A DNA stretch of 64,000 nucleotides from Paracoccaceae bacterium. GTDB lineage: Bacteria > Pseudomonadota > Alphaproteobacteria > Rhodobacterales > Rhodobacteraceae. The position numbers and the translations under genes were made by a program. Each line of letters begins with the position of its first letter. The stretch's first letter is position 1. The stretch lies in the NCBI GenBank assembly GCA_028875855.1, contig JAGWVA010000001.1, positions 1-64,000 on the forward strand, read 5' to 3'. Below the pieces are notes generated by a model. The model searched no databases, was not told the DNA's origin, and was given only the letters and a program-made list of their open reading frames with translations. This document shows, in pieces, positions 21,322 to 30,451 of this stretch.

Positions 21322-22131
21322 TCAGGCCTCTCCGCCCAGAAGCTGGTCCATCTTGACCGCCGGCTGATCGCAGCCCGCATCGCCCACGACGCGCGCGGGC
21401 ACCCCGGCCACCGTCTTGCAGCACGGCACGTCCTGCAACACCACCGAACCGGCCGCGATCCGCGAATTGTCGCCCACCCGGATATTGCCCAGCACCTTCG
21501 CCCCCGCGCCGATCAGCACGCCGTTGCCGATCTTGGGATGGCGGTCGCCATCCTCCTTGCCGGTGCCGCCCAGCGTCACCGAATGCAGCATCGAGACATT
21601 GTCGCCCACCACCGCCGTCTCGCCGATGACGATGGAATGGGCATGGTCGATCATGATCCCGCGCCCCAGCCGCGCGGCCGGGTGGATGTCCACGCCGAAG
21701 ACCTCGGACACCCGCATCTGGATCAGATAGGCCATGTCGCGCCGGCCCTGGGTCCACAGCCAGTGCCCGACCCGGTAGGCCTGCACCGCCTGATAGCCCT
21801 TGAAGAACAGGATCGGCTGAAGAAAGCGATGGCAGGCCGGGTCACGATCATAGACCGCGACAAGATCCGCCCGCGCCGCCTGCCCAAGCGTCGGATCGGC
21901 GCCATAGGCCTCGTCCGCGATCTCCCGCAGGATCTGCTCGCCGATCTCGCCCGAGGCCAGCTTGAGCGAGAACCGGTAGGCCAGCGCCCGCTCCATCGTC
22001 GCATGGTGCAACAGGTTCGAATGCATCAGCCCGCCCAGCAGCGGCTCGTCGCGCAAGGCAACCCGCGCCTCGTCGCGGATCCGCGACCAGACCGGGTCGA
22101 TGGCGGTCACTTTCGCGCGCGTCTCTGCCAT
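21322..22131 (-). CDS. cysE: Serine O-acetyltransferase
   Basis: A 269-residue enzyme that makes O-acetylserine from serine and acetyl-CoA, the first step of cysteine synthesis. The N-terminal helical domain is followed from about residue 150 by a left-handed beta-helix of hexapeptide repeats. The catalytic segment is GIMIDHAHSIVIGET, and GGTGKEDGDRHPKIG and AAGSVVLQDVP are also present. Length matches CysE. It sits between pdhABC and the end of the GTA cluster, on the GTA strand, 80 bases downstream of the DUF2793 gene. Confidence 0.97.
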   Translation of the reverse strand: MAETRAKVTAIDPVWSRIRDEARVALRDEPLLGGLMHSNLLHHATMERALAYRFSLKLASGEIGEQILREIADEAYGADPTLGQAARADLVAVYDRDPACHRFLQPILFFKGYQAVQAYRVGHWLWTQGRRDMAYLIQMRVSEVFGVDIHPAARLGRGIMIDHAHSIVIGETAVVGDNVSMLHSVTLGGTGKEDGDRHPKIGNGVLIGAGAKVLGNIRVGDNSRIAAGSVVLQDVPCCKTVAGVPARVVGDAGCDQPAVKMDQLLGGEA

Positions 22132-22212
22132 GATGCACCTCCGTTTGGGACGTTCTACACCAGATAGGCACCCTCTTTCATCCGGAAAGAGAGGACGCGG
22201 GAAAAATCGCCG

Positions 22213-22923
22213 TCAGAGGGACGGAACGCCGATGTCGATGTAGTGCACCGCGAGGCGGATGCCGCCGCCCGCAAAGTCGCCGCCCGCAGCCGTCAGCGTC
22301 AGGGGCGTGGCGCTCCAATAGGTCATCGGCGTGCCCAACATCCCGCGCGCATAGGACCCGAGGGCAAGGCCAAGGCCCGCCCCGAACCGGTCCACCGCCC
22401 CCGGGTTCCCCAGGGCCCAACTGCTTGCCGTGCCGGTGATGGCCACCGTGACCCGCGCCGTCACCGCGATCACCATGCCCCCCGCCGGGATCAGCCCCGT
22501 CGTGACGGATGTGGTTCCCGCGCCCACCGCATGGTCGAACTCCGCCACCCGCAGCATCAGCCCCGCGCCATGGGCCGACAGCGCCACCGCCCCCGCCTGC
22601 CAGCCGGTCCCGTCGTGCAGCACCGGGCTGCTCTCGTCCAGCACGAAGGCCCGCCAGCCGCGTTTCGGCGTGGCGAAGACCCAGCCGCCATTGGCGAAGA
22701 TCGCCACCCGCCCGTCCTGTCCGGCCCAGTCGTTCACCGCGCCCGGCGGCACGCCATAGGCCGTGCCCTCCGCCGCCGCGACGGGGGGCAGGGTCACGCT
22801 GCGCGAGGCCAGCACCATCTGCGCCAGCCCGTCGATCCGCGCCAATGCCTCGTTCACCGTCACCGTCTTCTGCGCCTGCGACGGCGCGAGCAGCGGAAGG
22901 TTCAGTTGCGAAGTCTCAGCCAT
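22213..22923 (-). CDS. DUF2793 protein at the GTA tail end
   Basis: A 236-residue protein starting MAETSQLNLPLLAPSQAQKTVTVNEALARID, the DUF2793 signature seen in phage-tail-associated proteins. The N-terminal half (to about residue 110) is the DUF2793 domain (VPPGAVNDWAGQDGRVAIF, GGWVFATPKRGWRAFV). The C-terminal half is a beta-rich, glycine-rich domain with no clear match. Its start overlaps the end of GTA g15 by eight bases, so it is translated with the GTA operon. I infer a tail-tip or fibre role; this is not part of the classic g1-g15 list. Confidence 0.8.
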   Translation of the reverse strand: MAETSQLNLPLLAPSQAQKTVTVNEALARIDGLAQMVLASRSVTLPPVAAAEGTAYGVPPGAVNDWAGQDGRVAIFANGGWVFATPKRGWRAFVLDESSPVLHDGTGWQAGAVALSAHGAGLMLRVAEFDHAVGAGTTSVTTGLIPAGGMVIAVTARVTVAITGTASSWALGNPGAVDRFGAGLGLALGSYARGMLGTPMTYWSATPLTLTAAGGDFAGGGIRLAVHYIDIGVPSL

Positions 22924-25900
22924 TGATCCCCATCTCCGTGAAAGGCCCGGCCCCGAACCGGTCCGAAATCTGCGCGACCGACAGGGTGAAGGCCCCCGTC
23001 ACGCCATCCGCCGCCCGCTGCGCCGCGCCATAGGTCCAGCTCGGCACCCCGACCGTCGCCTCCCGGACGATGCCCGCCCCCGTCGAGACGCGGACAATGT
23101 AGCGTTCCCCCGCCTCGCCCAGCGGCACGTCCGACGAGGACCAGCTTTCGCCGTCGATCCGCGTCCGCCTGATCCAGCTTGCGCGCAGATCGCCCCCCAG
23201 CGCGACCGCCCGCAGATGGCAGGGCGCGTAGGGCCTCAGGCCCACGCCAGCGAAGGCCTCGACCAGATGCGTGTAGGACGGATCGTCATAGCCGCGCGCG
23301 GCGGGTCCGATCCGGTAATGTTGCGCCACCTCGCGCAGCGAGGCGGGCAGATCGATCTGCTCCACCGCCGCGTTCAGCAGCACGACCGTGCTCCCCGCGG
23401 GCCAGGCCTCCGGCATGAGCGCATCCGTCCCCGCCTGCCCCCGCAGCCGCAGCGTCAGCTCGTAGGTCCGCTCGGCCACCAGCGTCGCATTGGCGAACTG
23501 GAACACTTCCCAGCCGTCCGGCGATCCATCCCCGATCGCGGCCACATTCGCCCCCGCCAGCACGGCCTCCGCCGGGGCCGAGGACAGCGCCCCGCCAAAG
23601 ACCTGCACCCGCAGGGCCTCGCCCCGATCCCAAAGCCCCGGCGTGGCCCGCCGCAGCGTGTTTTGCGTGATCCCCACCACCGCCGGCGCAGTCAGCATGA
23701 GGTTCAACCCGTAGCCTGCGTCCTGCGCCGCCGAATAACAGGCGACCGACCCCGGCCAGGGCGTCGCCGTCACCGCCAGATGCGGGGCCTGCGGCACCTC
23801 GTCTCCGGTCAGCAGCGGCAGGTCCATGAACAGCGGATAGACCGGCACCGGCGCGGCAAAGGCCCGTTGCGCCACCGGCCCCGCCACCGCGTCACTTGCC
23901 ACATAGACATCGGGCGCCACCCGCACCGCCTCTACCGCCTGGGCCCCGGTGTCCTCCACCCGGTCGATCCGGTAATCCGCGCCCTCCAGCGTCACAACGT
24001 CGCCCGCCCCCAGCGCGGCCTGCGACGGCGGCAGCGCGAACTTGACGCCGTCGCGCGCCACCCGCGCCTCGGCCAGCCAGCGTTCGGCGATCGTGCGTCC
24101 CTCGGCCTGCGTCATGACCAGCGCAAGATCGCTTTGCGCCACCTTGTGCACGCTCTCGTCCGGGAACAGCGCCTCTGCCGACCGGCCCTGATAATCCCCG
24201 TCCGCTTCGGTGAAATTCACCCGCACGCAGCCGGAAACATCCGCCTCCGCCGCACGCAGCGCCTGCACCACGCCCGCCGAACTGCCGTCATCGACCACCG
24301 CACCCGGGTCGATCGCCGCCACCGCACCCGCGCCCCGCTGCACGAAATTCACCCGCCCGTCCCGTTCCGCCACGTCAAAGGCATAGGCCAGCAGAAGCGG
24401 CTGCAGGGCGGACCGCGCGGTGCCCACCTCGGTCAGGGAATACCCCCGCAGGTAACCGTAAAGCCGCGAGGTATCGACCTCCGTGACCCCCACGCCCGCA
24501 CAGACCTCGGCCACCACATTCGCAAGCGACTGCCCCATGGCCCGCCCCGTGATCCAGTGGCCCAGCGCATAATTCGCGCCATCCGCCCAAAGCGCCGTGG
24601 CGTTCGGAAAGGCCGGATAGGGCCGCGCGTCCCAGCACCAGACATGGGCATGCGCCATATCCACCATCGGCCCGCCATAGACAGCCGAGACCGGATTATG
24701 CGCCGCCTCTCCCCAGTAGCCGATCATCGCCCGCAGGTATTGCAACTGCATCAGGTCGTCGCGCGTGCCTCGCGAAAAGCGCGGCAGCGCGGATTCCGAC
24801 GACTTCGGGTCCACGAACTTGTTGGGCTCGTTCGTGCCCTTGTCGATCGCCGGGCAACCCATCTCGGTGAACCGGATCGGCTTTGCCTGCGGCACCCAGG
24901 CCGTGGGCGTCTCGGCCCGCAGCCCGCCGGGGCGCTCGTGATGCGCCTGCCCCCACCAGTTGGTGAAATCCTTGGCCCGGAAGACCCAGGGCTCGCCATA
25001 GGCGCCATCCTCGATAGGCCTGCGCAGTTGCACCGCCTCCGCCTGGGGCGAGGGATAGAACCAGTCGTAGTCCTTGCCGCCTTCGACATTCGCCATGAGG
25101 TAATCGAGGTTGTAGATCGCCCCCCAACCCGCATCGGCATGGTCCAGCCCGTCGCGCCAGTCCGACAGAGGCAGGTAATTGTCGATGCCGACGAAATCGA
25201 CCGTCTCATCCGCCCAGAACGGATCGAGCGGGAAGTAGGTGCCCCCCTCCGGGCTCTGGTAGGCGCCGTATTCCGACCAGTCGGCGGCGTAAGAGATCTT
25301 CACCCCCGCGCCCAGAATGCCCCGAACATCCGCCGCCAGCGCGCGCAACTGCGCCACAGCCGGGAAGCTGTCCCCCGCGCCCCGCGCCTGCGTCACCCCG
25401 CGCAACTCCGACCCCACGCAAAAGGCATCCACGCCCCCCGCCAGCGCCGCCAGATGCGCGTAGTGCAGGACGAAGCGCCGATAGCTCCATTCCGCCGGGC
25501 CCGAATAGACGATCTCGCCTTGCGCCACCGCGAAATCCGACGCCCGGACGGTGCCGAAAAAGGCCGCCACCTCGGCCTCGGCTTGCGCGGTGCGATCCGG
25601 CGACCCCGCGCGCCCCGGCGCCACGCTCAGGCTGATCCGCCCCCGCCAGGGCAGCGCCGCCTGCTCTGCACCGCCCCAAGGGTCGGGCAGCCCGTTCCCC
25701 GCCATCTGATCCATCAGCACGAAGGGATACAGCATCACCTCCTGCCCCGTGGCGCGAATGGCCCGGATCGCCTCGATCACCGATCCGTCCGCGGGCGTTC
25801 CGCCATAGATCGGCCGGCCATCGACGTCCGGCACCAGCCGCGCCTCTGCCCGCCCGATCCCGCCCGCCCGCCAGGCCATCCCCACGCCCTCGCGGTCCGC

Positions 25901-26812
25901 CTGCTCCGCCTTCGGCTCCACCCGGCAGGCGCCGCAGCGCAGATCGCCCCCGAACCAGCTCACCACCAGCGAGACCGACCGGCACCCCGGCAGCTCCTCG
26001 CCCAGCACCTCGAGCGAGGTGGCGAAATCCGTCTTCCCAGACACCGTGTTGACATTGGCCGAGACGTTCACGCCAGGGCCGCCGGAATAATGCACCGGCG
26101 TTGTCGCCAGCGCATATTCCCCCGTGCCCGGGATCATCGCGACGCCCTTCACCCCGTGCGACAGGTCCGGCAAGGCGGCCGCAAGCTCCCCCTGCGCCGA
26201 GCGCATCACCTCGAAGGAGAACTGCGGCACCCGGTTCCCGAACCGCCCGAGGTCAAGATCCTCGATTACCACATAGGCAATCCCGCGATAGGCGGGCGCC
26301 ATCCCCGCGCCCTGCACCGCCTCGATCTTCGGGTCGGGCTGCTGGTCTTCGCTGCCCGTGTAGACGCGCAGGTTCAGCCCGTCGCGCGCGATCTCCATCC
26401 CGTCGGCCCAGATGCGCCCCACCCGGGCGATCTCCCCCTCGCAAAGCGCGATCGCAAGGCTCACGGTATAGGAATAGCGCGTCACCCGCGGCTGGGACGA
26501 CACGCCCTTGCCCCCGCCCGAGGTCTGGGAATGCTCAAGGAACTGCGTGGCCCAGATCACCTGCCCGCCGATCCGCACCCGCCCCCAGACACGCGACACC
26601 GGCGCGCCCTCGCTCGCCCCGGTCAGCGCAAAGCGGCTGACGCGGCCCGTCTCCACCGCCTGCGATCCCGCACCCAGCAATTGCTGGTCGATCACCCGGC
26701 CCAGCGTCGCACCGACGGCCCGGCCCAGAACCGCACCCGACAGGCCAAGAACCGTTCCGCCGAAGCCTGCCCCGACGGCACCGCCCGCGGCGGCAAGTAG
26801 AATCGTCGCCAT
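22916..26812 (-). CDS. GTA g15: large baseplate/host-interaction protein with TIM-barrel-like domain
   Basis: A 1298-residue protein matching the last and largest GTA structural protein. The N-terminus (MATILLAAAGGAVGAGFGG) is Gly/Ala-rich and hydrophobic. The central region (about residues 430-730) contains the GTA TIM-barrel-like domain, with DFVGIDNYLPLSDWRDG and ADEIRFTEMGCPAID-type segments (here IRFTEMGCPAIDKGTN). The remaining C-terminal part is the phage-tail_3-like receptor-binding region. It is predicted at the tail baseplate, contacting the recipient envelope. Twelve bases separate it from g14. No frameshift is visible, which argues for a maintained gene. Confidence 0.93.
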   Translation of the reverse strand: MATILLAAAGGAVGAGFGGTVLGLSGAVLGRAVGATLGRVIDQQLLGAGSQAVETGRVSRFALTGASEGAPVSRVWGRVRIGGQVIWATQFLEHSQTSGGGKGVSSQPRVTRYSYTVSLAIALCEGEIARVGRIWADGMEIARDGLNLRVYTGSEDQQPDPKIEAVQGAGMAPAYRGIAYVVIEDLDLGRFGNRVPQFSFEVMRSAQGELAAALPDLSHGVKGVAMIPGTGEYALATTPVHYSGGPGVNVSANVNTVSGKTDFATSLEVLGEELPGCRSVSLVVSWFGGDLRCGACRVEPKAEQADREGVGMAWRAGGIGRAEARLVPDVDGRPIYGGTPADGSVIEAIRAIRATGQEVMLYPFVLMDQMAGNGLPDPWGGAEQAALPWRGRISLSVAPGRAGSPDRTAQAEAEVAAFFGTVRASDFAVAQGEIVYSGPAEWSYRRFVLHYAHLAALAGGVDAFCVGSELRGVTQARGAGDSFPAVAQLRALAADVRGILGAGVKISYAADWSEYGAYQSPEGGTYFPLDPFWADETVDFVGIDNYLPLSDWRDGLDHADAGWGAIYNLDYLMANVEGGKDYDWFYPSPQAEAVQLRRPIEDGAYGEPWVFRAKDFTNWWGQAHHERPGGLRAETPTAWVPQAKPIRFTEMGCPAIDKGTNEPNKFVDPKSSESALPRFSRGTRDDLMQLQYLRAMIGYWGEAAHNPVSAVYGGPMVDMAHAHVWCWDARPYPAFPNATALWADGANYALGHWITGRAMGQSLANVVAEVCAGVGVTEVDTSRLYGYLRGYSLTEVGTARSALQPLLLAYAFDVAERDGRVNFVQRGAGAVAAIDPGAVVDDGSSAGVVQALRAAEADVSGCVRVNFTEADGDYQGRSAEALFPDESVHKVAQSDLALVMTQAEGRTIAERWLAEARVARDGVKFALPPSQAALGAGDVVTLEGADYRIDRVEDTGAQAVEAVRVAPDVYVASDAVAGPVAQRAFAAPVPVYPLFMDLPLLTGDEVPQAPHLAVTATPWPGSVACYSAAQDAGYGLNLMLTAPAVVGITQNTLRRATPGLWDRGEALRVQVFGGALSSAPAEAVLAGANVAAIGDGSPDGWEVFQFANATLVAERTYELTLRLRGQAGTDALMPEAWPAGSTVVLLNAAVEQIDLPASLREVAQHYRIGPAARGYDDPSYTHLVEAFAGVGLRPYAPCHLRAVALGGDLRASWIRRTRIDGESWSSSDVPLGEAGERYIVRVSTGAGIVREATVGVPSWTYGAAQRAADGVTGAFTLSVAQISDRFGAGPFTEMGING

Positions 26813-26824
26813 CCGGCGCCTCCT

Positions 26825-27256
26825 TCAGGGAAATTCGAAGCGCGCCACGATCCGGCGCGCCCAGGGGGCGGTCAGCGGGCTCTCGACCACCCGATGCCCC
26901 GAATAGGCATGAATGACCGACGCCTCAGCCCCGACCGCCCCCGCGAGCCCCAGATGCTTGGCGATCCCGCCCGCCCGCATCCGGAACAACAGCACATCCC
27001 CCGGCGCCTCGGCGCCCGGGGGCTTCTCCACCAGCCAGCGCCGCGCGGCCGCCCACAGCACCTCTGCGCCCATGGGCTCCGCCCAGTCCGCGGTGTAGGC
27101 CGGCACGCCTTCCGGCTCCGCGCCGTAAAGCTCGCGCCAGACGCCGCGCAGCAGGCCAAGGCAATCCGTCCCCGCCCCCTTCAGGCTCGCCTGGTGCAGG
27201 TAGGGCGTGCCGATCCAGCCGCGCGCGATCCCGACCGCCCGCGCCCCCGCGCTCAT
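26825..27256 (-). CDS. GTA g14: NlpC/P60-type peptidase of the tail
   Basis: A 143-residue NlpC/P60 cysteine peptidase, predicted to cut peptidoglycan peptides during DNA delivery. The catalytic cysteine is in GAGTDCLGLLRGVW near residue 32. The catalytic histidine lies in IAKHLGLA near 99. The start at MSAGARAVGIARGWIG lies well inside a longer open frame and is chosen from family N-termini and the ATGA overlap with g13. Cell-wall peptidases at the tail tip are typical of GTAs and siphophages. Confidence 0.92.
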   Translation of the reverse strand: MSAGARAVGIARGWIGTPYLHQASLKGAGTDCLGLLRGVWRELYGAEPEGVPAYTADWAEPMGAEVLWAAARRWLVEKPPGAEAPGDVLLFRMRAGGIAKHLGLAGAVGAEASVIHAYSGHRVVESPLTAPWARRIVARFEFP

Positions 27257-28146
27257 GTCAGCGCCCCGCCATCGTTGACCCCCGAGGACACTGGATAGGA
27301 TGTCAGCCAATCCGTGCCCGGAATGTCCGGAAAGCCGCGGAAATTCGACAGGTTGGCGAATTTCAGCCGGCAGGTCGCAGCAAGCTTGTCGCAGCCCGCC
27401 TCGATCCGCACGCGGTCGCCGGGCACGATCTGCGCGCCAAGCGCCTGCCACAGCTCGACCATCCGGTCCTCGGCCAGACGGTCGTTCTTCACGATCCCGA
27501 CCAGCCCCCGGGCCGCGCCCGACAGCACGACAAGACGCCCGCGCTCGAACCAGCGATCCTCGAACCCGGCAAGGCGGGCAAAGCGGAACACCCGACCGCC
27601 CGTCACCCCTTCCACCGCCACTTCGGTCGCATAGCCCGTCTGGCTCATGTCGAAGCGGCAGCGCCCGTCCCCCAGAACCGCCCCGCAGGTGGTCTGGTAA
27701 ACCTGCCCCTGAGGCGCGTTCAGCCCCTCGGTCAGCCCGCGCAGCTCGGCATGAAACGCGCCCGCACCGCGCGTGAGCTGCCCGAAATGCCCGGTGAATT
27801 GCAGCGCCCGTTGCGACACATCCGCCCAGTTCACCAGCCAGATCTGCACCCGCGCCCCATCGAAGCGCCCCGCGACGATGTCCGCCTCGGTCACAGACGC
27901 ATCCGACAGCGCCCCCATCGCCACGGCATTGTCGATCGCAAGCCCCGTCGTCTGCAACAGCGCGGACGCCGTCATCCCGGACGAGGCCCGAAACGCGATC
28001 CCGTCGAAGGCGATGTCCCGGTCGTGATCGGTAAACCCCAGCACCAGACCATCCGCGCGCGTCACCGCCCAGGCCCGCGCCACGGTCGTCGTGCCCGTCG
28101 CAAGATGGGCAAAAAGCGCCGCGTTATCCGCCCCCGCCCCGCTCAT
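27253..28146 (-). CDS. GTA g13: DUF2163 (phage BR0599-type) tail protein
   Basis: A 297-residue DUF2163 protein, the hub-like component in published GTA tail models. Conserved segments are VLGFTDHDRDIAFDG near residue 34, the four-residue-spaced cysteine pair region YQTTCGAVLGDGRCRFD near 151, and the C-terminal CDKLAATCRLKFANLSNFRG near 251, which together could bind an iron-sulfur cluster as known for related hub proteins. It overlaps g12 and g14 by four bases each. Confidence 0.9.
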   Translation of the reverse strand: MSGAGADNAALFAHLATGTTTVARAWAVTRADGLVLGFTDHDRDIAFDGIAFRASSGMTASALLQTTGLAIDNAVAMGALSDASVTEADIVAGRFDGARVQIWLVNWADVSQRALQFTGHFGQLTRGAGAFHAELRGLTEGLNAPQGQVYQTTCGAVLGDGRCRFDMSQTGYATEVAVEGVTGGRVFRFARLAGFEDRWFERGRLVVLSGAARGLVGIVKNDRLAEDRMVELWQALGAQIVPGDRVRIEAGCDKLAATCRLKFANLSNFRGFPDIPGTDWLTSYPVSSGVNDGGALT

Positions 28147-28775
28147 AGCCTCAGCTCCACCACCGGCACATGCGGCACATGCCCCGCCTGGAAGTTCGAG
28201 ACCGAGATCTCGATGCGGTCCGTGTCAAAGCGCACCGGCACGTCGAAGGCAAAGCCCGCCGTCACGGGCACCCCCGCCGCCAGAGGCTCTGCCAGCGTCA
28301 CGATCCCGGTCGCCGCATCGACCGTGTAGTCAAGGCCTTCGCGCTGCGGCAGATCGGCAAGGGCCACCAGCACCGTCCCCACCACCGGCTTGGTGATGAC
28401 CCGCTGATACAGCGCCCCGCCCGAGGCATAGGTCTTCACCAACTGGAAATCGCGCGTCGCGCCGTCCCCCGTGCCGATCCGCTGGTCCAGCGGCCCCGGA
28501 TCGGCCGAGGGGGCGCAGGATTTGAAATCCGCCCAATCCTTCCAGCGAAACCCGTAAAGCTGCCCGCCCCGCGCCTCGAAGAACGCGATCAGCGCCTGCA
28601 CGTCGTCCAGGCTGCGCAGCCCCATCCCCGCATCGTAGCGATGCAGCGACTGCGACCACGGCGCATTGCGTTCCTCGAACCCGTTCGCCAGCGTCACGAT
28701 CTCCGTGCGCCGCTGCGGCCCGCCGGTCGAGCCAAAGCCCATGTTGGCCGGAAACCGAACTTCGTGAAATCCCAT
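28143..28775 (-). CDS. GTA g12: DUF2460 distal tail protein
   Basis: A 210-residue DUF2460 (TIGR02217-type) protein. It starts MGFHEVRFPANMGFGSTGGP, a strongly conserved GTA g12 N-terminus, and carries FEARGGQLYGFRWKDWADF near residue 67. In the GTA it forms the distal tail ring between the tail tube and the baseplate. Nine bases downstream of g11, and it overlaps g13 by four bases. Confidence 0.92.
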   Translation of the reverse strand: MGFHEVRFPANMGFGSTGGPQRRTEIVTLANGFEERNAPWSQSLHRYDAGMGLRSLDDVQALIAFFEARGGQLYGFRWKDWADFKSCAPSADPGPLDQRIGTGDGATRDFQLVKTYASGGALYQRVITKPVVGTVLVALADLPQREGLDYTVDAATGIVTLAEPLAAGVPVTAGFAFDVPVRFDTDRIEISVSNFQAGHVPHVPVVELRL

Positions 28776-28784
28776 GGCCGCCCC

Positions 28785-29456
28785 CTATTGGTTCCGCTGT
28801 CCCTGCGCGAGCGCGCGGCCCAGCTGCGCCGCGATCTGGCCCTGGCTGCGCTGAAAGCCCTGCACGTCCGGCGTCGTGATGTTCATCACCACCGACACCG
28901 GCGCCGCCGCGCCGCCATGCGTCTGCACGCCAAGACGTCCGTCGGGGCCGCGGGTCAGCGGCATGATCGCCTCCGGCCCCGCCTCTCCCATGAGGCCCGT
29001 CGCCCCCCGCATCGCGAAGGGCGTGGGCCCCGTGACGACGCCGCCCGTGGCAAAGGGCACCACCCGCCCCGCGCTGAAGGCCGCGCCCTCGGCAAAGGGC
29101 AGCGCCGCGCCGACCGCCGCCTCGATCCCGCCCGCAAGCGCGCCGCCCAGCGCGTTCTGCACCGGCCGCATGGCGCTTGCATAAACCGCGTTCGTCATCG
29201 ACCGCGCTAGGCCCTGCAACGTGTCCGACAGCGTGGCGCCATCGAAGACCAGACCGTCGAAGGCCCGCTTCAGCCCAAAGCCGATGCTCGTGGACAGCGC
29301 GCCGACCTCCCGTCCGGTCACGGCCAGCCCCGCCTGCATCCGCGTCAACTCGCCGTCGAAGGCCGCAACCATCGAGGCCGAGGACCCCAGCGTCGCCTCG
29401 AGCGCGGCCACCTGATCGGCCAGCGCCCCCGCATCCCCTGTCACGCCACCCGTCAT
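28785..29456 (-). CDS. GTA g11: short tape-measure protein
   Basis: A 223-residue tail-length protein, far shorter than phage tape measures, in keeping with the short tail of Rhodobacter GTA particles. The N-terminal 60 residues look helical (DQVAALEATLGSSASMVAAF). A low-complexity Gly/Ala region follows, with the recognisable GGVVTGPTPFAMRGATGLMG and GEAGPEAIMPLTRGPDGRLG segments near residues 137-175. It overlaps the assembly-chaperone gene by four bases. Confidence 0.9.
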   Translation of the reverse strand: MTGGVTGDAGALADQVAALEATLGSSASMVAAFDGELTRMQAGLAVTGREVGALSTSIGFGLKRAFDGLVFDGATLSDTLQGLARSMTNAVYASAMRPVQNALGGALAGGIEAAVGAALPFAEGAAFSAGRVVPFATGGVVTGPTPFAMRGATGLMGEAGPEAIMPLTRGPDGRLGVQTHGGAAAPVSVVMNITTPDVQGFQRSQGQIAAQLGRALAQGQRNQ

Positions 29457-29662
29457 CTCGTCATCCTCCGCTCATCGGGAAATGCCGCCAGCAGCGCCGA
29501 CAGCCCGGCCCGCGTCATCGGCCCCTGCCGCTGGTCCCGTCCCGGATCGACACCCAGCAGGATCAGCAGTTCCACCGGCGTCAGCCGCCAGAACGCCTCC
29601 GGCGCGAGCCCTGCCCCCCGCATCCCCGCCCGCATCAACGCGGGCCAGTCAAAGCCGCTCAT
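29453..29662 (-). CDS. GTA g10.1: rcc01693-type phage tail assembly chaperone
   Basis: A 69-residue protein containing FDWPALMRAGMRGAGLAPEAF and TPVELLILLG, the hallmark of the rcc01693 GTA family. By position between the tail protein genes and the tape measure it is a tail assembly chaperone partner of g10. It overlaps both neighbours by four bases (ATGA), a layout that replaces the frameshifted chaperone pair of many siphophages. Confidence 0.88.
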   Translation of the reverse strand: MSGFDWPALMRAGMRGAGLAPEAFWRLTPVELLILLGVDPGRDQRQGPMTRAGLSALLAAFPDERRMTR

Positions 29663-29982
29663 CCCCGCGCCTCCGGCAGGCTGAACGCACGCGCGAGCAA
29701 TTCGGCCGCAAGCCGCGCCGCCTCCAGCGGGCCGCCGCCGATCTCCACCGTGCGCAGATCCTCGGCCCGGCCCTCCCAGCCGCCGCCGCGCAGCCCCGCC
29801 ACCAGCAACGCCAGCACGTCGCGCGTCGAGAACCGCCGCGCCTCGAAGCGTTCCACCAGTTCGACCAGCGTGCCGGTCTGCAGCGTCGCCTCCAGTTCCG
29901 CCAGCGCCCCAAGGGTCAGCTTGCAGCGGTGCGGCGTGCCATCCAGCACCACCGTCACCTCGCCCGCCCAGGGGTTCGCCAT
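29659..29982 (-). CDS. GTA g10: tail assembly chaperone (GTA_gp10 family)
   Basis: A 107-residue protein, MANPWAGEVTVVLDGTPHRC, with TLGALAELEATL near residue 27 and FSTRDVLALLVAGLRGGGW near 50, matching the GTA_gp10/phage TAC_11 family. It is presumed to coat the tape measure during tail assembly. Its ATG overlaps the g9 stop by one base (TGATG). The longer open frame upstream is antisense-like sequence inside g9 and is not used. Confidence 0.9.
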   Translation of the reverse strand: MANPWAGEVTVVLDGTPHRCKLTLGALAELEATLQTGTLVELVERFEARRFSTRDVLALLVAGLRGGGWEGRAEDLRTVEIGGGPLEAARLAAELLARAFSLPEARG

Positions 29983-30395
29983 CAAAGCGCCGTGAAGCTG
30001 AGCTGCCCGGCCGAGGCGAGCGTCAGCGAATAGGTCGCCTCTCCGTCGTGGTTTCCGGCATATTCCAGCGCGGTGATCTGGAACGCCCCCTGCACCACGC
30101 CGAAGGCAGGCACGACGACCTGGAACTGCGGCGCGTCGCCGGCAAAGAACACCGCCCGCGCCCGCGCGTCGGTATCGGCATCCTTGAACACCCCCGACCC
30201 CGAGATCGAGGCCGACCGCACGCCCGCACCCGCCAGCAATTCGCGCCAGCCGCCCGTGCTTTCGAGGCTTGTCACGTCCACCGTCTGCGCATTGAACGTC
30301 AGCCGCGTCGCGCGCAGCCCCGCCACCGTCTCGAACACCCCGTCCCCGGTCATGTCGAGCTTGATCAGAAGATCCTTGCCGCTCTGGGCTCCCAT
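29982..30395 (-). CDS. GTA g9: major tail tube protein (TP901-1 family)
   Basis: A 137-residue major tail protein starting MGAQSGKDLLIKLDMTGDG, with VDVTSLESTGGWRELLAGAG near residue 40 and SGSGVFKDADTDARAR near 64. These are conserved in TP901-1-type tube proteins of GTAs. It polymerises into the tail tube. A 56-base gap separates it from g8, one of the few non-overlapping junctions in the cluster. Confidence 0.93.
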   Translation of the reverse strand: MGAQSGKDLLIKLDMTGDGVFETVAGLRATRLTFNAQTVDVTSLESTGGWRELLAGAGVRSASISGSGVFKDADTDARARAVFFAGDAPQFQVVVPAFGVVQGAFQITALEYAGNHDGEATYSLTLASAGQLSFTAL

Positions 30396-30451
30396 CGTCC
30401 ATCTCCGCCTTTGAAATCCGCTTCGGGCGGGGCAAGGCCCACCCGCTCAGC

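Noticed and set aside
22763-26800. A 1345-codon open frame on the plus strand opposite GTA g15.
   Set aside because: Composition is Arg/Pro/His-rich antisense noise; the opposite strand has a clear GTA tail protein with recognisable domains and coupled neighbours.
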